A DNA stretch of 59,518 bases from JAZQQB01 sp045628865 (GTDB lineage Bacteria; Bacillota; Clostridia; Lachnospirales; Lachnospiraceae), in assembly GCA_045628865.1 (NCBI GenBank), contig JAZQQB010000003.1, positions 1 to 59,518 of the forward strand, in the 5' to 3' direction. Made by a program: the position numbers and the translations under genes. The notes beneath the pieces are model-generated. The model saw only the letters and a program-made list of their open reading frames with translations, was not told the origin of the DNA and ran no database searches. Positions 45,613-54,362 of this stretch are shown here, one piece after another; position 1 is the first letter of the stretch; each line of letters opens with the position of its first letter.

Positions 45613-45652
45613 ATTCTATCCATCCAATCTTGTTTTCTTTTCCTCTTGCTAA

Positions 45653-45690
45653 CAAAAACACGCTTTATCCTGCATTCGATAAAGCGTGTT
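45653..45690 (-). terminator. Intrinsic terminator of malQ
   Basis: AACACGCTTTATC/GATAAAGCGTGTT (45658-45690), followed on the minus strand by TTTTTGTT, 18 bp past the malQ stop. Confidence 0.85.
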
Positions 45691-45708
45691 ATTTTCTATG
45701 CCTGACCG

Positions 45709-47199
45709 TTATACTGGTATTCTAGCATAGATTGAATTTAATTTGTAGATTTTTTTCGCAAGCTTAGAATCAAACTGACCTGGTACTAATCTCCACTTCC
45801 AGTTATCACCTAATGTAGAAGGTGTATTGATTCTTGCACTGTTATCTAAGCACAAATAATCCTGCATTGGGATAATGGCTGTTTCAGAAACACTGCTTAA
45901 TGCACTTCTGATCATTGCCCATGTGATATCCTCTGTAGAAGTTGCCTTAGTTACACTAAGATAATCTTTCACAAAATCCTGAACTTCCTTATCCTGACCC
46001 TGATACCAGCCTGTTGTGGTTTCATTGTCATGAGTTCCTGTATAAACTACACTATTCTTTGTATAGTTGTGTGGTAAGTAATCACTTTCCTCACGAGGAT
46101 CAAATGCAAACTGTAATACCTTCATTCCTGGATATCCTGTTTTTTCAACAAGATCGATTACGGACTGTGTTAAAAATCCTAAATCCTCTGCAATGATTGG
46201 TTTCTCACCAATAGCATTGTTGATTGCCTTAAATAATGCATAACCTGGTCCCTTTTCCCAATGACCAAATTCAGCAGTTGGATCACCATAAGGAATTGCA
46301 TAATACTCATCAAATCCTCTGAAATGATCAATACGAACCATATCATAAATTTCAAAACAAAATGCAATTCTTGAAATCCACCACTGGAAACCTGCCTTTT
46401 TGTGGTATGCCCATTTATACAATGGATTACCCCAAAGCTGACCTGTTGCACTAAATGCATCTGGAGGACAACCTGCAACTGCAATTGGATAACCCTTTGC
46501 ATTGAACTGGAATAATTCTGGATTAGCCCATGTATCTGCACTATCAAAAGCTACATAGATTGGAATATCTCCAATGATCTTAATTCCCTTTTTGTTTGCA
46601 TATGTTTTTAACTTAGCCCATTGGGTTCTAAATAAATACTGCTGGAACTTATAAAATAAAATTTCGTCTGCATATTCCTTCTTTGCAGCATTCATGGCAT
46701 CTTCTTTTCTCAAACGAAGATCATCTTCCCATTCAATATAGCTAAGACCATTATGCGCATTTTTGATAGCCATGTATAATGCATAATCATCTAACCAAAA
46801 AGAATTGTCCTTAATAAACTTATGGAATTTCTTATCTTTTGTAATTCCACTATTGGCAAATGCTGTTCTTAAAAGCTCAAATCTAGTTTCATAGATCTTA
46901 TCATACTCAATATACTCTGGCACACCAAATTTACTCTTTTTCTCACACTCTGCTTTTGTAAGCCATCCTAACTCAACCAATGCATCTAAGTCTATGTAGT
47001 ATGGATTACCTGCAAATGTTGAAAATGACTGATAAGGAGAATCTCCATATCCTGTTGGACCTAATGGTAAAATCTGCCAGTATGTTTCTCCTGCTTCAGC
47101 AAGGAAATCAACAAATTCATACGCCTCTTTCGAAAATGTACCAATACCATATGGTGATGGTAAGCTCGAAATTGGTAACAATACCCCACTTGTTCTCAT
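45709..47199 (-). CDS. malQ: 4-alpha-glucanotransferase (amylomaltase)
   Basis: MalQ moves alpha-1,4-glucan segments between maltodextrins and releases glucose. The 496-residue GH77 enzyme has SGVLLPISSLPSPYGIGTF at the start, the nucleophile Asp in VRIDHFRGF, the acid Glu in IIAEDLGF and GTHDNETT. The ATG giving MRTSGVLL has AAAGAGG 8 nt upstream; a TTG seven codons earlier overlaps that. It follows glgP by about 100 bp with no terminator, so MalQ and phosphorylase work together on maltodextrins or glycogen. Confidence 0.95.
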   Translation of the reverse strand: MRTSGVLLPISSLPSPYGIGTFSKEAYEFVDFLAEAGETYWQILPLGPTGYGDSPYQSFSTFAGNPYYIDLDALVELGWLTKAECEKKSKFGVPEYIEYDKIYETRFELLRTAFANSGITKDKKFHKFIKDNSFWLDDYALYMAIKNAHNGLSYIEWEDDLRLRKEDAMNAAKKEYADEILFYKFQQYLFRTQWAKLKTYANKKGIKIIGDIPIYVAFDSADTWANPELFQFNAKGYPIAVAGCPPDAFSATGQLWGNPLYKWAYHKKAGFQWWISRIAFCFEIYDMVRIDHFRGFDEYYAIPYGDPTAEFGHWEKGPGYALFKAINNAIGEKPIIAEDLGFLTQSVIDLVEKTGYPGMKVLQFAFDPREESDYLPHNYTKNSVVYTGTHDNETTTGWYQGQDKEVQDFVKDYLSVTKATSTEDITWAMIRSALSSVSETAIIPMQDYLCLDNSARINTPSTLGDNWKWRLVPGQFDSKLAKKIYKLNSIYARIPV

Positions 47200-47222
47200 T
47201 CGAATCCTCTTTCTACGCAATG

Positions 47223-47254
47223 TAGTGATTCCTAAATTTCTTAGGAACCACTAT
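47223..47254 (-). other. Hairpin in the glgP-malQ gap
   Basis: AGTGGTTCCTAA/TTAGGAATCACT forms a stem but no U-tract follows, so it is not a terminator. It may stabilise or mark processing of the mRNA between the two genes. Confidence 0.5.
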
Positions 47255-47298
47255 ATTCATATTTTTATACTTTGCTCAATAGTTTCTATATCCATCGA

Positions 47299-49578
47299 TT
47301 ATTTTAGTTTCCAGATATCTCTGTTGTATTCTTCGATTGTACGATCTGATGAGAAGAATCCTGCTTTTGCGATGTTAACAAGCATCATCTTCTTCCAGGT
47401 TGTCTGATCTTTGTATGCTGCAAACATACGATCCTTTGTTTCGATGTAATCTTCAAGATCAAGTAATGTCATGAACCAGTCTTTGTTTAATAATTCATTG
47501 TAAAGACGCTCCAAGTTCTCTTTGTTACCAACCTTTAATGCTTCATCGCTTACGATAAAGTCAACCGCTTCTTTGATTACTGCACTGTTGTTGTAGAAGT
47601 CTTTAGAAACATAATCAACGTTCTCGTAATGCTTAATTACTTCTTCAGAAGATTTACCAAAGATGAAAATGTTCTCGTCACCTACTAATTCATGGATTTC
47701 TACGTTAGCACCATCATCTGTACCAAGTGTAACTGCACCGTTTAACATGAACTTCATATTACCTGTACCAGATGCTTCTTTACTAGCAAGGGAAATCTGC
47801 TCAGAAATATCTGCTGCTGGAATTAACTTCTCAGCGTAGCTTACATTGTAATTCTCAACCATAAGAACTGTCATGTATGGACTAACTTCTGGATCATTCT
47901 TAACAATATCCTGTAATACGAGGATCAAATGGATAATATCCTGAGCGATAACGTAAGCAGGAGCAGCCTTAGCACCAAAGATAAATGTTAATGGAGTTTC
48001 AGGCTTCTTTCCACCCTTGATTTCCAAGTATTTGTGGATGATATATAAAGCGTTCATCTGCTGACGTTTGTACTCATGCATACGTTTGATCTGAATGTCA
48101 AAAATTGAATCCTGTTTTAATTCAATCCCTTCATTTTCTTTTACAAATGCTACTAAATCAGCTTTTCTGTTCTTCTTAATTGCAACAAGTTCGCTTAAGA
48201 AAGCATCGTCATCTTTAAACTGTAATAACTTCTCTAACTCAGCTGCATCCTTCTTGTATCCTTCACCGATCTTAGATGAAATGCTTGCAGCAAGTTCTTT
48301 GTTACAGCTAAGTAACCATCTTCTGAATGTGATACCGTTTGTCTTGTTGTTGAACTTCTCTGGATAGATTTTGTAGAAGTGATTTAACTCTGTATCCTTT
48401 AAGATATCTGTATGGATAGCAGCAACACCGTTTACTGAGTAACCATAGTGGATATCGATGTGAGCCATGTGTACTCTACCATCTTCATCGATGATCTGTA
48501 CTTTTTCTTCATTGTATTTCTTAGCTACACGAGCATCTAATTCTTTGATGTATGGAATTATCTGAGGAACAACCTTCTCTAAATATTTAAGTGGCCATTT
48601 CTCTAATGCTTCTGCAAGGATTGTGTGATTTGTGTATGCACATGTCTTGCTTACAACATCAATAGCGTCATCCATTGTGAATCTGTACTGAGATGTTAAG
48701 ATTCTGATCAATTCTGGAATAACCATTGTTGGATGTGTATCATTGATCTGGATAGCTACATGCTCATATAACTTATGAAGATCATAACCCTTTTCAAGTG
48801 CTTCAGCGATGATAAGCTGTGCACCATTGCTTACCATGAAATACTGCTGATAAATACGAAGTAAGTTACCAGCTTCATCTGAATCATCTGGATATAAGAA
48901 CAATGTTAAGTTCTTTTCAATGTTTTCTTTATCGAAATCAATACCACTCTTAACAATGCTTTCATCGATTGTTTCGATATCAAATAAGTGAAGCTTATTA
49001 ACACCATTGTCGTATCCGATTACATCGATATCATAAAGCCTTGACTTCACTTTTCTGTCACCAAATGCTACTTCATAAGTAACATCTGTCTTTGTTAACC
49101 AGCTGTTATCTTCAATCCAATCGTTCTTTTCAGCACACTGTAAGTGATTTCTGAATTCCTGTTTGAATAATCCAAAATGGTAGTTCAAACCAATACCAGC
49201 ACCTGGTAAACCTAATGTAGCGATTGAGTCCATGAAACAAGCTGCTAAACGTCCTAAACCACCATTTCCTAAAGATGGTTCTGGTTCAATTTCTTCTATC
49301 ATAGTAATATTTTTACCATTTTTCTCTAATACAGAAGCAACTTCTTCATATACTCCTAAATTGATCAGGTTATTTGATAATAACTTACCAATTAAAAACT
49401 CTGCTGAGATATAGTAGATTTTCTTCTTACCTTCGATAGCAGGTTTTGCTGACATAAGCTCCTTTGTCATGTGAAGTAATGCGTAGTATACTTCCTGATT
49501 AGTAGCTTTCTCAATATTTTTTCCATAAAGCTTCTCACATACTTGATTTAACTTTTCCTCTGTTGTTACAACTGACAT
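47299..49578 (-). CDS. glgP: Glycogen/maltodextrin phosphorylase
   Basis: The 759-residue PLP enzyme removes glucose-1-phosphate from alpha-1,4-glucans. The PLP lysine motif EASGTGNMKFMLNGAVT is near residue 605. EPEPSLGNGGLGRLAACFMDS and the YEHVAIQINDTHPT segments are typical. Length is slightly short of 800, as in other clostridia. AGGAG lies before the ATG. It follows the LacI-type regulator gene by 54 bp and precedes malQ; all three probably form one operon. Confidence 0.96.
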   Translation of the reverse strand: MSVVTTEEKLNQVCEKLYGKNIEKATNQEVYYALLHMTKELMSAKPAIEGKKKIYYISAEFLIGKLLSNNLINLGVYEEVASVLEKNGKNITMIEEIEPEPSLGNGGLGRLAACFMDSIATLGLPGAGIGLNYHFGLFKQEFRNHLQCAEKNDWIEDNSWLTKTDVTYEVAFGDRKVKSRLYDIDVIGYDNGVNKLHLFDIETIDESIVKSGIDFDKENIEKNLTLFLYPDDSDEAGNLLRIYQQYFMVSNGAQLIIAEALEKGYDLHKLYEHVAIQINDTHPTMVIPELIRILTSQYRFTMDDAIDVVSKTCAYTNHTILAEALEKWPLKYLEKVVPQIIPYIKELDARVAKKYNEEKVQIIDEDGRVHMAHIDIHYGYSVNGVAAIHTDILKDTELNHFYKIYPEKFNNKTNGITFRRWLLSCNKELAASISSKIGEGYKKDAAELEKLLQFKDDDAFLSELVAIKKNRKADLVAFVKENEGIELKQDSIFDIQIKRMHEYKRQQMNALYIIHKYLEIKGGKKPETPLTFIFGAKAAPAYVIAQDIIHLILVLQDIVKNDPEVSPYMTVLMVENYNVSYAEKLIPAADISEQISLASKEASGTGNMKFMLNGAVTLGTDDGANVEIHELVGDENIFIFGKSSEEVIKHYENVDYVSKDFYNNSAVIKEAVDFIVSDEALKVGNKENLERLYNELLNKDWFMTLLDLEDYIETKDRMFAAYKDQTTWKKMMLVNIAKAGFFSSDRTIEEYNRDIWKLK

Positions 49579-49632
49579 TTCTAGTTCTCCTCTCTTTCAA
49601 AAAGCGGTTGTTTTTTATCTTCTTTGAATCAC

Positions 49633-50622
49633 TTAACAAATGATGTCTAAATATTGTAAACGGACCAATTTATGCTCCGTTATTATCTCTCTGCCCTTGC
49701 CACCATTCAATAGATTATTTACTTCCTCCATTGCGGTTTCGGCAATTCCATAAAAATCCTGTGCTACCGTATTCATCTGCTTACCTGCGTAGCCCATTAA
49801 TGTAATACCATCAAAGCCACATACCGGTCTAAAGATATCCATTTCCATCAATGCTCTCATTGCACCAATCGCCATTAAATCTGACGCACATACAATCGCA
49901 TCTGTTTTCTCACCATACTCCATGGTAATCTTTCTTGCTTCCAATTCACTAAACTCACCATCTTTAATGGTCAATTTGAGATTTTCTTTTTCTGCCAATT
50001 CCTTCATTGCATTCAAACGGCCATCCGTTACAAATCCGTTCTCTTTTCCTGCAATATAAAGGATATTCTTCACATCATGACCCTCAATGGTCTTTAATGC
50101 TACTTCTGTCTGTGCTTTCTTTTGATCAACCCATACATAAGAAGTATTCTCATTCTGTAAAGGTGCATCTACACAAACAATCTTAAACTGCTGTGTATCA
50201 ATCAAATCAAGTAAAATCTGATCCGCCTTAGACAATCCAAAAATCAAAATTCCGGAAATGTTTTGGGATTTAAAATATGCAACCATCTCATCCAATGACA
50301 TAGAAGAAACCATGGAAAAAAAGATTGTGATCACATCTAGATTCAATTCTCTGGCCTTGCTGATTGCTCCGTGCAGATACTGCATATCAATCTCATCAAT
50401 GGCCTGGGTCTGTGTAATCAGGTTTAAAAGAATGGCTACTCTTCCAGATTGCTTACTGGATAACTGTGAAGCAATACTATTAGGAACAAAATTCAACTCC
50501 TGAATGGCTTTATTTACTTTGTCCTTTGTTTCTTCACTTACATTCGGATAGTTATTCAACACCTTGGATACGGTAGAAATTGCTACACCAGCTGCTTTCG
50601 CAACATCTCTGATTGAAGCCAT
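49633..50622 (-). CDS. LacI-family transcriptional regulator (probable MalR)
   Basis: The 329-residue protein has a LacI helix-turn-helix (MASIRDVAKAAGVAISTVSKVLNN split at 1-24) with the hinge helix, and a periplasmic-binding-protein-like effector domain. The ATG giving MASIRDV has AAGGAAAA upstream. It is first in an apparent regulator-glgP-malQ operon and so is likely to respond to maltose or a maltodextrin. Two operator-like sites flank its own promoter. Confidence 0.9.
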   Translation of the reverse strand: MASIRDVAKAAGVAISTVSKVLNNYPNVSEETKDKVNKAIQELNFVPNSIASQLSSKQSGRVAILLNLITQTQAIDEIDMQYLHGAISKARELNLDVITIFFSMVSSMSLDEMVAYFKSQNISGILIFGLSKADQILLDLIDTQQFKIVCVDAPLQNENTSYVWVDQKKAQTEVALKTIEGHDVKNILYIAGKENGFVTDGRLNAMKELAEKENLKLTIKDGEFSELEARKITMEYGEKTDAIVCASDLMAIGAMRALMEMDIFRPVCGFDGITLMGYAGKQMNTVAQDFYGIAETAMEEVNNLLNGGKGREIITEHKLVRLQYLDIIC

Positions 50623-50708
50623 AATTTTCCTTTCCACACCATTATTTCTTGTAAAAAAATCAATTACAGATTCTACAAAAAATAAATATGTTCTATTTTA
50701 CACTATTA

Positions 50709-50757
50709 GAAAAACGTTTCATGTATACAATTTTAAAAGTGCTCGGAAAACGTTTTC
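50709..50757 (-). promoter_or_regulatory. Promoter of the LacI-type regulator with two operators
   Basis: GAAAACGTTTTC (50746-50757, perfect palindrome with central CG) overlaps the -35 (TTTTCC, 50745-50750). GAAAAACGTTTC (50709-50720) lies just after the -10 (TATACA, 50722-50727; 17-bp spacer). The centres are 36 bp apart. This is the typical autorepression layout of LacI-family regulators; a CcpA site is also possible. Confidence 0.65.
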
Positions 50758-50861
50758 TGATAGTATCATAATCCATTCTACCACATTTGTAAAGAGTTTT
50801 TTCGTTTTTTTTCGTTATTGCGCTTTTTTACTACGAAACATTTATATTTTTTCGGAGCAAA

Positions 50862-50879
50862 GTGTGTGCGAGCACACAC
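50862..50879. repeat. Palindrome GTGTGTGCGAGCACACAC
   Basis: An 18-bp inverted repeat; its reverse complement form occurs at 56973-56990 at the edge of a copy of the dispersed element, so it appears to be a module of the same family. The 300 bases from 50880 to 51003 and around it hold only AT-rich sequence with a CTATTGAT...ATCAATAG inverted repeat. Confidence 0.6.
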
Positions 50880-51003
50880 CTATGTGGGCATTTAAAGCTT
50901 TCTGACTATTGATTTTTTTAGATTTTTTCTGTTTATCAATAGTTTTTTCCATTTTTACTATTGATATTTAGCAATTTCTTTTGTTTTTTGTTTTTTAACT
51001 TTT

Positions 51004-51096
51004 GCATCGCTTGCGACATCTTTCTTCCCGCGAGGTTCGATCTATCGCGGAGCTTTTTGTGTGATAGGTAAGTTCGGAGAACTTTCCTATCACACA
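51004..51096 (-). repeat. Dispersed structured element, copy 1
   Basis: It has the stem CCGCGA...TCGCGG (core near 51028-51050) and a second hairpin (51059-51095, stem GTGTGATAGG-t-AAGTTC with GAACTT-t-CCTATCACAC). It shares CGCGAGG.TCGATC.ATCGCGG and AGCTTTTT with copies at 56973 and 58432. It lies 1-2 nt past the U-tract of the exchanger terminator. No protein is encoded. Confidence 0.75.
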
Positions 51097-51097
51097 C

Positions 51098-51129
51098 AAA
51101 AAAAGCTGACATCAGATTATGATGTCAGC
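51098..51129 (-). terminator. Intrinsic terminator of the cation exchanger gene
   Basis: GCTGACATCA/TGATGTCAGC (51105-51129) followed by seven T on the minus strand (51098-51104), about 70 bp past the stop. Confidence 0.85.
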
Positions 51130-51199
51130 CCAAACACAGCTCCAAACAGTGATCCTAATTTTTATCATAAACAGGATTCCTATTTCATTTATGCACTTT

Positions 51200-52234
51200 T
51201 TATCGAATCACAATATATACCGCATATACGGCATATAAAAGTACCATCCCAAGACCTTCTAATCGATTGAGGCTCTTTTTGGTTGCAGCAAACAGCCATA
51301 CGATCAAAGTAAATGCCAATAAGATAATAATATCAATTACATTTTCCTGAATGAATGCAATTGGACTGATAGCTGATGCAATACCAAGTACCATCAAAAT
51401 ATTGAAAACATTAGATCCAATAGCATTACCAAGTGCCATTCCAATTTCTTTTTTCTTAGCTGCAACAATACTTGTTACAAGTTCTGGAAGAGATGTTCCA
51501 ATGGAAACAATTGTTAATCCGATCAATGTCTGGCTCATATGACATTCAGTAGCAATTCTCTTAGCTGATTCGACAGTCAGATCACCACCAAATGCAATTG
51601 CTGCCGCACCGCCAACAATAAAAAGAATACTCTTTGGAACAGAAATCAATTTGATTTCTTCTTCTGAACCACCTTCTACAGAAACCTCCTTACCAGCCTT
51701 CTGTGCTGCCATTGCTCTTTTTACCAAAGTCACAATAAAGATTACAAAAATCACGAGGAAAATAGCGCCATCCATATGACCAAGTACACCCACTACACTA
51801 GAGTCGGCTTCCTTCAATACATCTAATGAACCATCTCCAACCATCAAAAGACCTAGACCTAATAATAAACCAGCACAAAGCGCTGAGAATGGAATATCCT
51901 TTTTGATGGTATCATCGCCAACTAAAACCGGTGTCATGATAGCACACATACCAATTACTACCATTAAGTTAAAAATATTGGAACCAATTGCATTACTAAC
52001 TGCCAATGCGTTATTATTGGTAATCGACGCGGTAACACTCACCGCTGTTTCCGGTAATGAAGTACCCATTGCCACAACTGTTAAGCCGATGATAACAGAT
52101 GGAACATGAAAACGCTTCGCTACACTTGAACTTCCTTCTACAAAGAAGTCTGCTCCTTTGATCAAGAGAACAAATCCCACGATCAATAATGCGACAACCA
52201 ATACCATGGATGTCTGACTAATAAATTTTTCCAT
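51200..52234 (-). CDS. CaCA-family cation exchanger (YrbG/CaxA-like)
   Basis: The 344-residue membrane protein has ten or so hydrophobic segments in two inverted halves. Each half carries the alpha-repeat motif: MGTSLPETAVS with NAIGSNIFNLMV, and IGTSLPELVTS with NAIGSNVFNILM. Such proteins exchange Ca2+ or another cation for Na+ or H+. Because a yybP-ykoY riboswitch controls it, Mn2+ export is the best guess. A GGAGG lies 8 nt before the ATG giving MEKFISQTS. An acidic loop near 190-205 separates the halves. Confidence 0.9.
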   Translation of the reverse strand: MEKFISQTSMVLVVALLIVGFVLLIKGADFFVEGSSSVAKRFHVPSVIIGLTVVAMGTSLPETAVSVTASITNNNALAVSNAIGSNIFNLMVVIGMCAIMTPVLVGDDTIKKDIPFSALCAGLLLGLGLLMVGDGSLDVLKEADSSVVGVLGHMDGAIFLVIFVIFIVTLVKRAMAAQKAGKEVSVEGGSEEEIKLISVPKSILFIVGGAAAIAFGGDLTVESAKRIATECHMSQTLIGLTIVSIGTSLPELVTSIVAAKKKEIGMALGNAIGSNVFNILMVLGIASAISPIAFIQENVIDIIILLAFTLIVWLFAATKKSLNRLEGLGMVLLYAVYAVYIVIR

Positions 52235-52342
52235 TGCTTTTCCTCCATGCAATACTTTGATAGGTTTCCAGTTTATGAAAACTGGTAAATATTGGCAGCT
52301 ATTCGGTTTTGATAGGAAACAACAAAAAGATCCTACTAAAAC

Positions 52343-52492
52343 AAAAAGACTCTTAGCGCATAGAAAAATATGCGCTAAAAGTCTTGTACTCTAAAACAAC
52401 CAGAGATGCATAACCACGGGATACTTTTCACCCGGGGCATGTTGATTACACATAATTTCAGAAACCCTGAAATCTACTACTCCCTTTTTAGC
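52343..52492 (-). ncRNA. yybP-ykoY (Mn2+) riboswitch with terminator expression platform
   Basis: The minus-strand leader has the family's marker GGGAGTAG right after the first P1 arm, a central part with AACATGCCC and GGTTATGCATCTC, and ACAAGACTTTTAGC at the 3' end (consensus GCAAGACCUUU). P1 pairs GCTAAAA (52486-52492) with TTTTAGC (52374-52380). The same TTTTAGC is the 5' arm of a strong terminator (AAGACTCTTAGCGCATA, 52343-52385, followed by TTTTTGTTTT). Folding P1 therefore disrupts the terminator, so ligand should switch expression on. Confidence 0.85.
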
Positions 52493-52499
52493 TAGCTAA

Positions 52500-52529
52500 A
52501 TCATATCATAGCGAAAACGATTCTGTCAA
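52500..52529 (-). promoter_or_regulatory. Promoter of the riboswitch/exchanger transcript
   Basis: TTGACA (52524-52529), 18 bp, TATGAT (52500-52505) on the minus strand, directly before the aptamer. Confidence 0.65.
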
Positions 52530-52557
52530 TAAAATTTATCAGTACATCGAAAATGTT

Positions 52558-54324
52558 TTATATTGCAGATACAACACTACTTTCAAACTGACTGTTATAA
52601 AGTGTCGCATAAAATCCATTCTGTTCCATCAAGTAATCATGATTACCCTGCTCGATGATATTTCCATCCTTCATAACAAGAATCACGTCTGCCTCTCGAA
52701 TGGTAGATAATCTATGTGCAACAATAAATGAGGTTCTGCCATTCATCATCTTTGCAAAAGCTGACTGAATCTTGATCTCAGTTCTTGTATCAATACTACT
52801 TGTTGCCTCGTCCAAAATCAGCATTGGTGGCAAGGAAAGCATTACTCTTGTAATACATAACAACTGTTTCTGTCCCTGACTGATATTACCACCGTCCTCT
52901 GTGATCACAGTATCATAACCGTGTGGAAGACGTTTGATAAAACCATGTGCATGGGATGCCTTAGCAGCCGTAATCATTTCTTCCTCAGTTGCATCAGGTT
53001 TTCCATAACAAATGTTTTCTCTAATAGTACCTGCTTTTAACCAGGTTTCCTGAAGCACCATTCCGAAATTACTTCGAAGAGAATGTCTTGTTACATCCTG
53101 TATATTCTGATCTGCAATCTTGATGCTACCCTCTTTCACATCATAAAATCTCATCAAAAGATTGATCAGTGTTGTCTTTCCACAACCTGTTGGACCTACA
53201 ATTGCAATTCTCTGTCCCGGCTTTACATCTAGACAGAAATCCTGAATAAGTGGTCTATCTTCCACATAAGAAAAGGATACATTCTGAAGCTTAACATGAC
53301 CATCACTTACCAGCAGATTCTCTTTTTCAGCAGTTTCTTCTGTCTCGTCCAAAAGCTGGAATACTCTTTCCGCACATGCAATGGCATTCTGCAACTCTGT
53401 GACCACACTGGAGATATCATTAAATGGTTTCGAATACTGATTTGCATAGCTTAAAAAGATACTTAACTGACCAATGGTAATTCCACCTGCAACTGCATAC
53501 AACGCGCCAACAAGTCCTACTGCTGCATATACAAGATTATTCACAAATCTGGTACATGGATTGGTCAAACTAGAATAAAATACTGCTTTCAGTCCAGAGT
53601 TTCTTAACTCTTTATTTAACTTTTCAAATTCTTCTAGACTTTCATCTTCATAGCTAAATGCCTGTACAACCTTCATTCCACCAATCATTTCATTAATATA
53701 AGCCGTCTGTTGGCCTCTTGCACTAGACTGTCTTTTAAAATGGCTATAAGTATGCTTTGCGATAAATCTTGCTACAAATAAACTTAGTGGTGTCAATCCA
53801 ACCACAACCAAGGTTACCAATGGATTAACAGATAACATAAAGATCAATGTTCCTGCAATGGTCATAACACCTGTAAACAACTGTGTAAAACCCATCAGCA
53901 ATCCATCTGAAAAGGTATCCACATCTGCGATCACACGACTTAGAAGATCACCAGAAGAATGCTCATCCAAATAGGATAATGGCAATCTTTGAATTTTTTC
54001 AGCCGCCAGATTTCTTAAATCCTTTGAAATACCAAATGTTATTTTATTATTACAAACAGACATGATCCACTGGGCAAATGCAGTAATACCAGTAGCAATG
54101 GCAATCACTATCACCACATTCATAATCTTCGCAAAATCTACTTTATGAATGCCTATCATATAGTCAATGGCATTACCACACAGGATTGGTATCAACAGCT
54201 GTGAAGCAACACTCAATGCTGAACACAGGAAGCTTACTATGATCAATAGCTTATACGGTTTTGTAAACTTCAGGATTCTTTTTAAAACCACTTTATTATT
54301 ATGATTTGTATTCCCTTTACTCAT
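52558..54324 (-). CDS. Heterodimeric ABC exporter subunit (MdlB/LmrA-like)
   Basis: The 588-residue half-transporter has six membrane segments (to about 310) and an ATPase with Walker A GPTGCGKTT, Q-loop MVLQETWLK, signature ISQGQKQLLCITRVM, Walker B MLILDEATSSIDTR and switch His in VAHRLS. This half keeps canonical catalytic residues; the signature has SQGQ, common in such pairs. It follows its partner by 38 bp. Multidrug or lipid export is likely; substrate unknown. Confidence 0.9.
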   Translation of the reverse strand: MSKGNTNHNNKVVLKRILKFTKPYKLLIIVSFLCSALSVASQLLIPILCGNAIDYMIGIHKVDFAKIMNVVIVIAIATGITAFAQWIMSVCNNKITFGISKDLRNLAAEKIQRLPLSYLDEHSSGDLLSRVIADVDTFSDGLLMGFTQLFTGVMTIAGTLIFMLSVNPLVTLVVVGLTPLSLFVARFIAKHTYSHFKRQSSARGQQTAYINEMIGGMKVVQAFSYEDESLEEFEKLNKELRNSGLKAVFYSSLTNPCTRFVNNLVYAAVGLVGALYAVAGGITIGQLSIFLSYANQYSKPFNDISSVVTELQNAIACAERVFQLLDETEETAEKENLLVSDGHVKLQNVSFSYVEDRPLIQDFCLDVKPGQRIAIVGPTGCGKTTLINLLMRFYDVKEGSIKIADQNIQDVTRHSLRSNFGMVLQETWLKAGTIRENICYGKPDATEEEMITAAKASHAHGFIKRLPHGYDTVITEDGGNISQGQKQLLCITRVMLSLPPMLILDEATSSIDTRTEIKIQSAFAKMMNGRTSFIVAHRLSTIREADVILVMKDGNIIEQGNHDYLMEQNGFYATLYNSQFESSVVSAI

Positions 54325-54362
54325 TTCACATTTCTACCTTTCATTAAAACACTTACAACCGA

